From Balneolales bacterium (GTDB taxonomy: Bacteria > Bacteroidota > Rhodothermia > Balneolales > Natronogracilivirgulaceae): a DNA stretch of 11,693 bases. The first letter of the stretch is position 1. Each line of letters opens with the position of its first letter. Both the position numbers and the translations under genes were made by a program. Of the stretch, positions 1 to 6,167 are shown in pieces. The notes under the pieces are model-generated. The model did not search any database and had not been told where the DNA came from. It saw only the letters and a list, made by a program, of their open reading frames with translations. Where the stretch lies: NCBI GenBank assembly GCA_007127695.1, contig SKYW01000189.1, positions 1 through 11,693 of the forward strand, read 5' to 3'.

Positions 1-32
1 CGCCGACTGACCATACCGCCGACTGACCGAAA
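1..32. repeat. 16-bp tandem repeat, cut by window edge
   Basis: The 12-base core CGCCGACTGACC occurs at 1-12 and again at 17-28, a period of 16 bp, and the window begins inside the first copy. More copies may lie upstream. The unit length is not a multiple of three, so the array is more likely intergenic than coding. It sits just before the Shine-Dalgarno of the lipoprotein gene at 54. Confidence 0.55.
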
Positions 33-53
33 ACAAAAACCTGAGGAATTCCC

Positions 54-806
54 ATGAAGAGTACGTCTGTAGAAGCCGTGGCATTGCGGTCACGGTCTGC
101 GGTCCCGGAGACACCCACAATTTCAGGCAATCCATTGTCACCGGTATCGGGAAGTGTTGCCGTCCTTCTCATCGCGGCCCTTTTTATCCTGGGTGGATGC
201 GGCTCCGGCCCCGGCAACGGCGAGCGTCCGTCCGCTGCACCGGATCCGGAAAGTCCGATGCAAATGGAAACCGGCCAGGACGAGCAAGTGGTTGCGGATG
301 CCCCTTCGCACGTTTTCTGGTCCAGGCTTCACGAACATTGCGGTGAGGCGTTTGAAGGCCGGCTCGTCACCGCCGCCCCGGGTTTTGATCTGCTGGACGG
401 GAGCGAGCGCCTGATCGTGCATTTCCGAAGCTGTTCCGATTTCGAAACACGCTTGCCGTTCCATATCGAAGAGGGGCCGGATGCCTGGGACCGCTCACGT
501 ACGTGGGTCTTTTTCAATCATGGCGCCGATGGAATCGAACTGCGGCACGACCATCGCCACCAGGACGGATCCGAAGAAGAGAACACCTGGTATGGCGGGG
601 ATGCCATCGAGGGCGAGACGTACTGGCAGCGCTTTGTCTATCCGCCCCGGACCGAAGAAATGGGTGTTTTCATGGGATGGCGCGTTGAAATTCACCCGAA
701 TGAGCGCTTCACATATGGAACCATGCGCGATAAGGAATGGACCTTCCGCGTCGATTTTGACCTGAGCCAAAACGTCGATCCGCCACCACCCCCGTGGGGA
801 TTTTGA
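54..806 (+). CDS. Predicted lipoprotein of unknown function
   Basis: This 250-residue protein matches no family I recognise. A hydrophobic stretch at residues 34-46 leads to a lipobox (L-G-G-C) with the lipidated cysteine at 49, so it is probably exported and anchored by a lipid. The leader before the lipobox is unusually long and carries only a few positive charges. After the cysteine comes a low-complexity G/P/E/S linker (about 50-82), then a globular part (about 85-240) with two cysteines (96, 127) that could form a disulfide, an H-D-H-R-H cluster at 165-169 and many aromatic residues. The tail at 243-247 is five prolines followed by W-G-F. The start is supported by GAGGA at 43-47, 6 nt before the ATG. 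It converges with the minus-strand gene at 867. The lipoprotein call is fairly safe; the function is unknown. Confidence 0.75.
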   Translation: MKSTSVEAVALRSRSAVPETPTISGNPLSPVSGSVAVLLIAALFILGGCGSGPGNGERPSAAPDPESPMQMETGQDEQVVADAPSHVFWSRLHEHCGEAFEGRLVTAAPGFDLLDGSERLIVHFRSCSDFETRLPFHIEEGPDAWDRSRTWVFFNHGADGIELRHDHRHQDGSEEENTWYGGDAIEGETYWQRFVYPPRTEEMGVFMGWRVEIHPNERFTYGTMRDKEWTFRVDFDLSQNVDPPPPPWGF

Positions 807-808
807 TT

Positions 809-848
809 ATCCCGGAATCAATCAGATCATCCCGGGATCAATGGAACA
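809..848. terminator. Repeated or hairpin sequence between convergent genes
   Basis: ATCCCGGAATCAAT (809-822) is repeated with one change at 829-842, a 20-bp period. The same bases form a 7-bp stem, ATCCCGG (809-815) with CCGGGAT (832-838), with a 16-nt loop. It lies between the stop codons of two convergent genes, which suits a two-way terminator. No long T-run follows, so the role is uncertain. Confidence 0.3.
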
Positions 849-866
849 GAAGGCGATCTTTTGAAC

Positions 867-2675
867 TTAGGCGTGGGTCGGCTCTGAGGTGAAGATCGCA
901 TCCAGCCGGACCCGCTCGGTCCGGACCGCTTCCGCAAGGGAAGTCAGGTTTTCATCGCCGTATGCCTTGCCTTTGGCGATTTCCGCGCAATAGTCCATGC
1001 TTTCGACCAGGTTGTTGTAGAGCCTGCGGATGCGCTTCATGCCTTTGGGGTCATCAGGATCCGTAATGGTGATCTGCTGGGCGATGTAATCCACGTACAT
1101 GGCCATCTCCTTGGCAAACATGTGCGGACGCTCCGCTGGTACAAGCGACGGGACGCGGCCGTAGATGTGATCCACCATCTCACGCAGGGTGTAGGTGCGG
1201 GTGAACCATGCAAGGTTGGGACCGGGACAGATGGCCTGTGGACCGCGGTCTTCGTTGATGATTCCCAGAGCGATCAGGGATCCGTTGCCAAGATGGCTGC
1301 ACAGGCAGGCCTTTTCCAGTACTTCGGAGCGGCGCTTCTTCCGGGCGGCACCGTCCATGCCTGACCGGTCAATTTCTGCCAGTTTGATTACCTGGTATTG
1401 TGAAGATGCGGTACAGATAGGCTCTTCGGTAAATTCCGTGTTGAATTGCAGAAATCCTTTCGGGCACTGCGAACCGGGCTTGCCGTTCCTTGCACGCTTC
1501 TCGATCCACTGATGCGAGCCGGAGTCGCGCACGTTGTTGAAGGGTATACCCAGCGGTGATGCCCCACTGAGATAGAGATCGTCCTCCCCGGCATTCTTGA
1601 GCAGCTCCAGGGTGGGCGCGTCGATCGGTGTGGCTTCGGGGACCAGCAGGAAAGGGGTGCCCCAGCCGGTGCGGTCCATGTCGTACTCGCGCAGCATCCG
1701 CTCGTTCTCGCCGGAGTTGCCGATGCCGCCCTGGACGGTCACCAGCGGCTCTACGCCGCGGGCCGATTCGGGATACTCCCAGCCCATGCTTTCGTAGAAC
1801 GAGTCGATAAGCGGCTGGAAGGTTTGCGTGAGCTGGTCTTTTTTCTCGTGGAATTCACGAAGGATGAACGGCAGAAGCTGTCCCTCGGATGCAAAAGCGT
1901 GTCCGCCGCAGTTCAGCCCCGACTCGATACGGAATTCGGAAATTTCCAGACCTTTCTTGGCGAGGAACTTGCCCTGGATGAGCGCGGAGCGGAAATCGCT
2001 TACCTTGAGGATGATCTTTTTCGTGAGCTCGCCGGCGGCATCACGGTAGAAATCACGAAATTCGCCCATGTAGGCGAACAGGCGCGGATTGAATCCGGCC
2101 GAAAGCACCACCGACCCACGCACGTTGCTCATGGCAAACCCGCGGAAAGCGGCGTTGGCGTCACTGAACTCGGCGCTCATGGGCTGGCCGCCGCTGCCAT
2201 TGAGCAGACGGTCGAGCTTGGTCATGATGTTCACGTCGATGGCCCCGGGTTGCATCATGGAGGAGAGTCTCTGTTCCAGGGCTTCACGGTCCAACGATGG
2301 CGCCATGGCCTTGAGCTGTTCCCAGCCATTTTTCAGGGTGGATGTGTCCGGAAGCATCTCGAAATATTTTGCCTTGTCGTTTTCCGAGAAAAACGGCTCG
2401 TTGCACAGTGCTTCGAATTTCAGGCGGACGATCTCGTCGACGGTGTTCAGATAGGCGGTGATGCGTCTGGCCCGGCCATCCTCGGCGTTGCGCGCGATAC
2501 TTTCAAAAGGCAGGTCGTATTCGCCCGCGTAGTATTTTCGGATCCGCTCGACCAGCAGGTCGTCGACGATGGAAATCACGGAATCGATGCCAAAAGGTGC
2601 GACGCGGATGGGAGTGTCAATGGAATGTCCGGTCCCCATTACCGGAATATGGAACGTGTGTGCAAGTGTTGTCAT
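867..2675 (-). CDS. Nitronate monooxygenase-like flavin-barrel protein with Cys-rich tail
   Basis: This 602-residue, probably cytosolic protein resembles the FMN TIM-barrel family of nitronate monooxygenases and FabK-type enoyl reductases in pieces only. D-T-P-I-R-V-A-P-F-G (20-29) fits the first barrel strand. E-S-G-L-N-C-G-G-H (251-259) resembles the family's E-A-G-G-H segment. P-L-V-T-V-Q-G-G-I-G (310-319) followed by G-W-G-T-P-F-L (337-343) resembles the phosphate-binding strands. Family members are usually about 310-370 residues, so this one is much longer, with extra helical sequence at about 50-180 and a C-terminal region holding Cys 404, 421, 457, 459 and 483, which could bind metal or an Fe-S cluster. 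The ATG at 2675 has no clear Shine-Dalgarno. It is a single-gene unit, divergent from the sugar dehydrogenase across an AT-rich gap. The reading frame is certain; the family call is a motif-level inference and the substrate is unknown. Confidence 0.6.
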   Translation of the reverse strand: MTTLAHTFHIPVMGTGHSIDTPIRVAPFGIDSVISIVDDLLVERIRKYYAGEYDLPFESIARNAEDGRARRITAYLNTVDEIVRLKFEALCNEPFFSENDKAKYFEMLPDTSTLKNGWEQLKAMAPSLDREALEQRLSSMMQPGAIDVNIMTKLDRLLNGSGGQPMSAEFSDANAAFRGFAMSNVRGSVVLSAGFNPRLFAYMGEFRDFYRDAAGELTKKIILKVSDFRSALIQGKFLAKKGLEISEFRIESGLNCGGHAFASEGQLLPFILREFHEKKDQLTQTFQPLIDSFYESMGWEYPESARGVEPLVTVQGGIGNSGENERMLREYDMDRTGWGTPFLLVPEATPIDAPTLELLKNAGEDDLYLSGASPLGIPFNNVRDSGSHQWIEKRARNGKPGSQCPKGFLQFNTEFTEEPICTASSQYQVIKLAEIDRSGMDGAARKKRRSEVLEKACLCSHLGNGSLIALGIINEDRGPQAICPGPNLAWFTRTYTLREMVDHIYGRVPSLVPAERPHMFAKEMAMYVDYIAQQITITDPDDPKGMKRIRRLYNNLVESMDYCAEIAKGKAYGDENLTSLAEAVRTERVRLDAIFTSEPTHA

Positions 2676-2789
2676 GGCAACAGAATAAAAATCAACAAAA
2701 GATTAAAAAGTAAAATAAACCCGACTTTGTATGGATATACCAACCGAAATGACAGCCAAAAAAAGTGCGACAGTCCGGAAATAATAACA

Positions 2790-2813
2790 GGTAAGTATCA
2801 AATTATACTTACC
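2790..2813. promoter_or_regulatory. Perfect 9-bp inverted repeat, candidate operator
   Basis: GGTAAGTAT (2790-2798) is mirrored exactly by ATACTTACC (2805-2813) across a 6-nt spacer. Two half-sites 15 bp apart fit binding by a dimeric regulator. It lies about 115 nt upstream of the minus-strand gene and 155-205 nt upstream of the dehydrogenase. A weak, AT-rich RNA hairpin is the other option. Confidence 0.4.
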
Positions 2814-2876
2814 ATATCCACAGAATACAAATAAAATGGGAAAGCATCCACACCCAATTTGCATTGCTTCTTCGAA

Positions 2877-2895
2877 AGTTATGAACATGATAACT
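2877..2895. promoter_or_regulatory. Second inverted repeat, AGTTAT half-sites
   Basis: AGTTAT (2877-2882) and ATAACT (2890-2895) are exact reverse complements around GAACATG. A third AGTTAT lies at 2915-2920 inside GTAAGTTAT, which resembles the GTAAGTAT arm of the other palindrome. The three sites together suggest an operator cluster in front of the dehydrogenase gene. Confidence 0.35.
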
Positions 2896-2966
2896 GGCGG
2901 ATTTATTATTTGTAAGTTATTGTTATAGAAAATCGACCGGAATAGATCCTGCATCATCAAGGTAAT

Positions 2967-4244
2967 ATGCCAAAACACGTGATGGTCATTGCTAACAACA
3001 AATTTACAATTAAGGAAATGTTTAAAACATCGAAGTATATCGCCACCGCTTTTGCAGCGTTACTAGCTCTAACTCTGGTAACGGCATGCAATTCAACCAG
3101 CGACCCGGAAATCCAAACGGAAACACCTCCCGGCGTGGACGCCCGCTATTTTCCCATGCCAGAGCACAATCTGGAACGCTTTTCCTCTGATGCGCAGGAT
3201 TTCTACGTCCAGACGGTCCTGGAAGGACTCAGCGTGCCTTGGGCCATGGCGTTCCTGCCCGATGACCGCGTGCTGATCACCGAACGCTCCGGCGCCATCC
3301 ATATCGTCGAGAACGGCGAGCTTCGCGAGGAGCCGCTGGCAGACACGCCCGAGGTGCACGCGCACGGACAGGGCGGGATGCTCGACATCGTCCTGCATCC
3401 GGATTACGAAAACAACGGCTGGATCTACATCACCTACTCGCGTCCCGTCGACAGCGGCGGCTCCAACACCGCCCTCAAGCGGATGCGCCTGGATGGCTAC
3501 GGTTTCACCGATGCGGAGCTTCTCTTTGCCGGCGAACCCGGCTACGACACCCGTCATCACTTCGGCAGCCGCATCGTGTTTGACGACGACGGATACGTCT
3601 ATTTCTCCATCGGCGACCGCGGCGTGATGGCATCGGCGCAGGACCTGTCCACCCATTCCGGCGTGGTCATCCGCCTGCACGACGACGGCCGGGTGCCGTC
3701 TGACAACCCCTTCGTGGATCCCGCCAGCCTGCCTGAGGGACAGACCGAAGCGCGTCCCGAGATCTATGCCTACGGCTCGCGCAACATCCAGGGCATGCAG
3801 CTGCATCCTGAAACCCGCGAGGTCTGGTCGCACGAACACGGTCCGCGCGGCGGCGACGAGATCAACATCATACGTCCGGGCCTCAACTACGGCTGGCCCG
3901 AGATCACGCACGGCATCAACTACGATGGCAGTGTCATCACCCCGGACACGGCCCGCGACGGCATGGAGCAGCCGCTGCTGCACTGGACGCCCTCCATCGC
4001 ACCGTCGGGCATGGCCTTTGTCACCGGTGACCGCTATCCCGGCTGGACCAACAGCGTTATGGTCGGAACACTGGCCCCGCGCTATCTGCACCGGGTGGAA
4101 CTCGATGGTGAGCGCGTCGTGGCAGAGGAAGAGCTGCTACAGGGCATCGGACGGGTGCGGGATGTGCGCCTGGCCCCGGACAACTACCTCTATGTCGCCG
4201 CTGAAAATCCGGGCATCATCTACCGGCTGATTCCGGCTGAATAG
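2967..4244 (+). CDS. PQQ-dependent sugar dehydrogenase lipoprotein
   Basis: This member of the glucose/sorbosone dehydrogenase family (six-bladed propeller, soluble aldose sugar dehydrogenase type) should oxidise sugars to lactones with PQQ outside the cytoplasm. Numbering from 2967, a signal peptide ends at lipobox V-T-A-C with Cys41. Family marks follow: L-S-V-P-W-A-M-A-F (88-96), G-Q-G-G-M-L-D (134-140), H198-F-G-S-R202 matching the catalytic His of soluble glucose dehydrogenase, I-G-D-R-G (215-219), R272-N273 in the PQQ site, E-H-G-P-R-G-G-D-E-I-N (290-300), N-Y-G-W-P (307-311) and R396/R398. The start is open. ATG 2967 has AAGG 4 nt upstream, but ATG 3018 gives a more typical 24-residue leader with a K near the start. 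No PQQ synthesis genes are nearby. The frame after the TAG stop stays open through the following repeat array. Confidence 0.9.
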   Translation: MPKHVMVIANNKFTIKEMFKTSKYIATAFAALLALTLVTACNSTSDPEIQTETPPGVDARYFPMPEHNLERFSSDAQDFYVQTVLEGLSVPWAMAFLPDDRVLITERSGAIHIVENGELREEPLADTPEVHAHGQGGMLDIVLHPDYENNGWIYITYSRPVDSGGSNTALKRMRLDGYGFTDAELLFAGEPGYDTRHHFGSRIVFDDDGYVYFSIGDRGVMASAQDLSTHSGVVIRLHDDGRVPSDNPFVDPASLPEGQTEARPEIYAYGSRNIQGMQLHPETREVWSHEHGPRGGDEINIIRPGLNYGWPEITHGINYDGSVITPDTARDGMEQPLLHWTPSIAPSGMAFVTGDRYPGWTNSVMVGTLAPRYLHRVELDGERVVAEEELLQGIGRVRDVRLAPDNYLYVAAENPGIIYRLIPAE

Positions 4245-4266
4245 TTATATCAGGAGTCGTTTCACT

Positions 4267-4410
4267 CCAACCGGGTTGCAATGTCCAACCGGGCCAGAAT
4301 GTCCAACCGGGCCAGAATGTCCAACCGGACGATAATGTCCAACCGGACGATAATGTCCAACCGGGCCAGAATGTCCAATCGGACGATAATGTTCAATCGG
4401 GCCACAAGAT
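4267..4410. repeat. 18-bp tandem repeat array, eight units
   Basis: There are eight head-to-tail units with no unique spacers. Units 2, 3 and 6 read CCAACCGGGCCAGAATGT; units 4 and 5 read CCAACCGGACGATAATGT; units 1, 7 and 8 are variants. A decayed ninth unit probably continues into the start codon at 4424. Because 18 is a multiple of three, copy number does not change the frame. On the + strand one frame reads M-S-N-R-A-R/T-I and another N-V-Q-P-G-Q/D-D. It fills most of the 179 nt between the dehydrogenase and methyltransferase genes. Confidence 0.93.
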
Positions 4411-4427
4411 CCGAACGCCTGCAATGA
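4281..4427 (+). other. Possible repeat-encoded leader ORF, 48 residues
   Basis: An ORF starting at the ATG in the first repeat unit reads seven M-(S/F)-N-R-x-x hexapeptides and ends R-S-E-R-L-Q. Each of these units offers an in-frame ATG. Its TGA (4425-4427) overlaps the ATG (4424-4426) of the methyltransferase gene as ATGA, the usual form of translational coupling. The methyltransferase start has no Shine-Dalgarno of its own. An AGGAG lies at 4252-4256, but it is 24 nt from the first ATG, too far for normal use. The peptide may simply be a by-product of the repeat. Confidence 0.3.
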
Positions 4428-5917
4428 CGCAAAACGACTCCATACGAAAAGAAACGGACTATCCGCTCCTGCACAATCCCGGCTGGATGGAGGTGATGAT
4501 GCGTCATTACGAGCTGGATGCGTCCGAGTTTGCACTGCGCTTTGCAGGAACCGAGGACTGGCCGGTCCGCGAGATCGCCGAACAACGGCACTGCTATCCG
4601 AGAGCGCAGGAGAAACTGGGTCCGCTGCACCGGCCCGGCATGATTTATCTCCGCGAAGCACTGGAACAGGCCTCGGGATATGCAACCGCGACATGGCGTG
4701 CGCGTAACTGGGTCCGGTCCGATTCGCCATCGGAACCGGACAGCATCTTCCGCGTGGCCGATCTCACTGGCGGACTCGGAATCGATTCGGCCGCTTTTGC
4801 CCTTGCCGGAGCGCACGTAGACTACTGCGAACGCCAGCCGCTGCTCGCTGCCATCGCACGGCACAATCACGGCCTTCAGGAACTCACTTCACGCATCCGC
4901 TGGCACACCGGAGATGGTCTTGCCTGGCTGGCAGGCCAACGGACATCCGGGCAATCACGGGAGCAGGAGCAAAGGCAGAAACGCGACCTGGTGTATATCG
5001 ATCCGTCACGCCGGACTGGCGGCAAGCGTGTGCTGTCGCTGCAGGAAAGCGAGCCCGATGTCACCCGCCACATGGCACTGATCCGTTCCGCAGCACATCG
5101 CTGTCTCGTCAAGCTTTCACCCATGATGGATCCGGTGGATGCGGCCCGCTCCCTGGACGACTGCGTCGCCGTGATCGCCGTGTCGGTCGACGGTGAACTC
5201 AAGGAGCTGCTGGCGGACTGCGTACCCGCGCAAAAGCAGGAAGTCCCGGATCAGCGCCGGCCGCCGCTGCACGTTGCCGTGATGCTGGATGCTTCCGGCA
5301 AGGAGCGCTTCCGTTTCACCAGCGAATCCGGCGCATCGGGCACCGCAAAAACATATCCGGAACAACCGTCACATACCGATCCGCAAACGTCCCATCAATA
5401 TTCACATCCGCCACATCTGCAGTCACATCCGCACCCGTCCCCGTCAACGTCCGCCCCCCCGCCTTCGGCCCAGCCACCCGCCACCCTGCTGTTCGAACCG
5501 GACCCGTCCCTGTTCAAGATGCGGCTGATCGATGAGGTGGCCCGCCGCTACGGCCTGGTCCGCATCCACCCGGGAATCGGATACCTCACCGATGGGCAGT
5601 TGCCAACCCCATCCGGACCGCCATCCCCATCCGGACCGCCAACCCCATCCACCCCGCCAACCCCATCCACCCCCGAGGCTTTTCCCGGCAAGGTGTTTCG
5701 AATCCGCCGGACATTGCCCTTCAAACCGCGTCACCTGAAGAAATGGCTGGGAGAGGCCGGGCTTACCAGGGTGCACATCCATCAGCGCGGATTTCCCCTC
5801 ACGGTCGATCAGCTGTACAAGAAACTGGGCTGCCGGATGGGGGAGGATGCGCACCTGTTCGCAACGACGGCGCACGACGGACAGAAAGTGGTCATCGTGA
5901 CCGACCGGATCGGGTGA
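4424..5917 (+). CDS. Class I SAM methyltransferase with THUMP-like C-terminal domain
   Basis: This 497-residue protein is probably an RNA methyltransferase using S-adenosylmethionine; its target is unknown. The SAM-binding motif D-L-T-G-G-L-G-I-D is at 113-121, with the acidic end of strand 2 near C-E-R (135-137). The catalytic-type motif Y-I-D-P-S-R-R is at 191-197, followed by V-K-L-S-P-M-M-D-P (229-237). The C-terminal part (about 425-492), with F-P-L-T-V-D-Q-L-Y-K-K-L and H-L-F-A-T-T, fits the THUMP-like domain of this family. Two low-complexity insertions interrupt it: an H/P/S/T-rich stretch at about 315-352 and P-T-P-S-G-P-type repeats at 394-417. Both probably lie in loops, and they lengthen a family I recall as about 400 residues. 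The frame is open upstream through the repeat array but holds no start codon there, so ATG 4424 is the start. Confidence 0.87.
   Translation: MTQNDSIRKETDYPLLHNPGWMEVMMRHYELDASEFALRFAGTEDWPVREIAEQRHCYPRAQEKLGPLHRPGMIYLREALEQASGYATATWRARNWVRSDSPSEPDSIFRVADLTGGLGIDSAAFALAGAHVDYCERQPLLAAIARHNHGLQELTSRIRWHTGDGLAWLAGQRTSGQSREQEQRQKRDLVYIDPSRRTGGKRVLSLQESEPDVTRHMALIRSAAHRCLVKLSPMMDPVDAARSLDDCVAVIAVSVDGELKELLADCVPAQKQEVPDQRRPPLHVAVMLDASGKERFRFTSESGASGTAKTYPEQPSHTDPQTSHQYSHPPHLQSHPHPSPSTSAPPPSAQPPATLLFEPDPSLFKMRLIDEVARRYGLVRIHPGIGYLTDGQLPTPSGPPSPSGPPTPSTPPTPSTPEAFPGKVFRIRRTLPFKPRHLKKWLGEAGLTRVHIHQRGFPLTVDQLYKKLGCRMGEDAHLFATTAHDGQKVVIVTDRIG
5603..5674. repeat. In-gene 18-bp tandem repeat, four units
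   Basis: Four units of 18 bp (5603-5620, 5621-5638, 5639-5656, 5657-5674) of the form CCAACCCCATCCGGACCG, with the last two ending CCACCCCG/C, encode P-T-P-S-G-P or P-T-P-S-T-P at residues 394-417 of the methyltransferase. The period equals that of the array upstream of the gene, although the sequences share little beyond CCAACC. Confidence 0.9.
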
Positions 5918-5973
5918 TACCTTTGGCAATTTGGTCATTTCCGGGCTTTAGGTATTCCCCTGAATGTCCTATT

Positions 5974-6004
5974 ATTCGGGTGGCCGCGTCGCGGAATCCC
6001 GGAT
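5974..6004. terminator. Imperfect hairpin downstream of the methyltransferase
   Basis: ATTCGGG (5974-5980) pairs with CCCGGAT (5998-6004) with one G-U pair, and inside it CCGC (5984-5987) pairs with GCGG (5991-5994) across a 3-nt loop. It lies between the methyltransferase stop and rmlA. No T-run follows, so it could be a terminator of a non-classical kind or unrelated structure. The rest of 5918-6113 shows nothing I can name. Confidence 0.28.
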
Positions 6005-6113
6005 GTTACACACCATGTGAAGCCGGCAACGCAGGCGCGCACCGGCGGCGGTTCATGACAGCCACCGGCTGGCACACAGGAGCATGATTATAATCTGTAA
6101 CCTTTGACGAACG

Positions 6114-6167
6114 ATGGTACTTTCAACTTTTAAACTTTCAACTTTCTACCCAATTATAAACAGATGA
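6114..6167 (+). other. Possible rmlA leader peptide ORF with 15-bp repeat
   Basis: ATG 6114 opens a 17-codon frame reading MVLSTFKLSTFYPIINR, and its TGA (6165-6167) overlaps the rmlA ATG as ATGA. The core is a direct repeat, ACTTTCAACTTT at 6119-6130 and 6134-6145, a period of 15 bp, giving L-S-T-F twice. No Shine-Dalgarno precedes ATG 6114. The coincidence of repeat, small ORF and ATGA overlap matches the layout at 4281-4427, but chance cannot be excluded. Confidence 0.27.

Larger units (their letters stand above)
2676..3017. promoter_or_regulatory. AT-rich divergent control region
   Basis: This stretch of about 290-340 nt separates the minus-strand 602-residue gene from the sugar dehydrogenase and should hold both promoters. 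It is much richer in A and T than the coding sequence around it. It contains two perfect inverted repeats, listed separately, and a further AGTTAT half-site at 2915-2920. A near match to the Bacteroidota -7 element (TA, then three instead of two bases, then TTTG) lies at 2904-2912, but I see no matching upstream TTG. No convincing gene lies inside it. Confidence 0.45.

Noticed and set aside
1824..2834. 336-residue + strand ORF
   Set aside because: It lies antisense to the 602-residue gene, has no recognisable motifs and runs into the AT-rich gap with a clear change in composition.
2703..2978. 91-residue hydrophobic minus-strand ORF in the divergent gap
   Set aside because: Its hydrophobic look comes from AT-rich sequence; it covers both palindromes and most of the presumed promoters and has no clear ribosome site.
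3093..4091. 332-residue minus-strand ORF
   Set aside because: It is antisense to the sugar dehydrogenase, whose motifs are all on the + strand.
4267..4410. CRISPR array
   Set aside because: The 18-bp units follow each other directly with no unique spacers, and no cas genes are present.
4245..4870. Minus-strand ORFs with H-S-G-P-V-G or R-L-D-I repeats
   Set aside because: They arise because the 18-bp array keeps frames open on both strands, and beyond it they run antisense to the methyltransferase gene.
5917..5955. ATACCT/AGGTAT inverted repeat after the methyltransferase
   Set aside because: It has only six base pairs with a 27-nt loop, too weak for a terminator.
6089..6094. TATAAT, a possible -10 box for the rml genes
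   Set aside because: No -35-like sequence lies at the right distance, and the host group probably uses a different promoter consensus.
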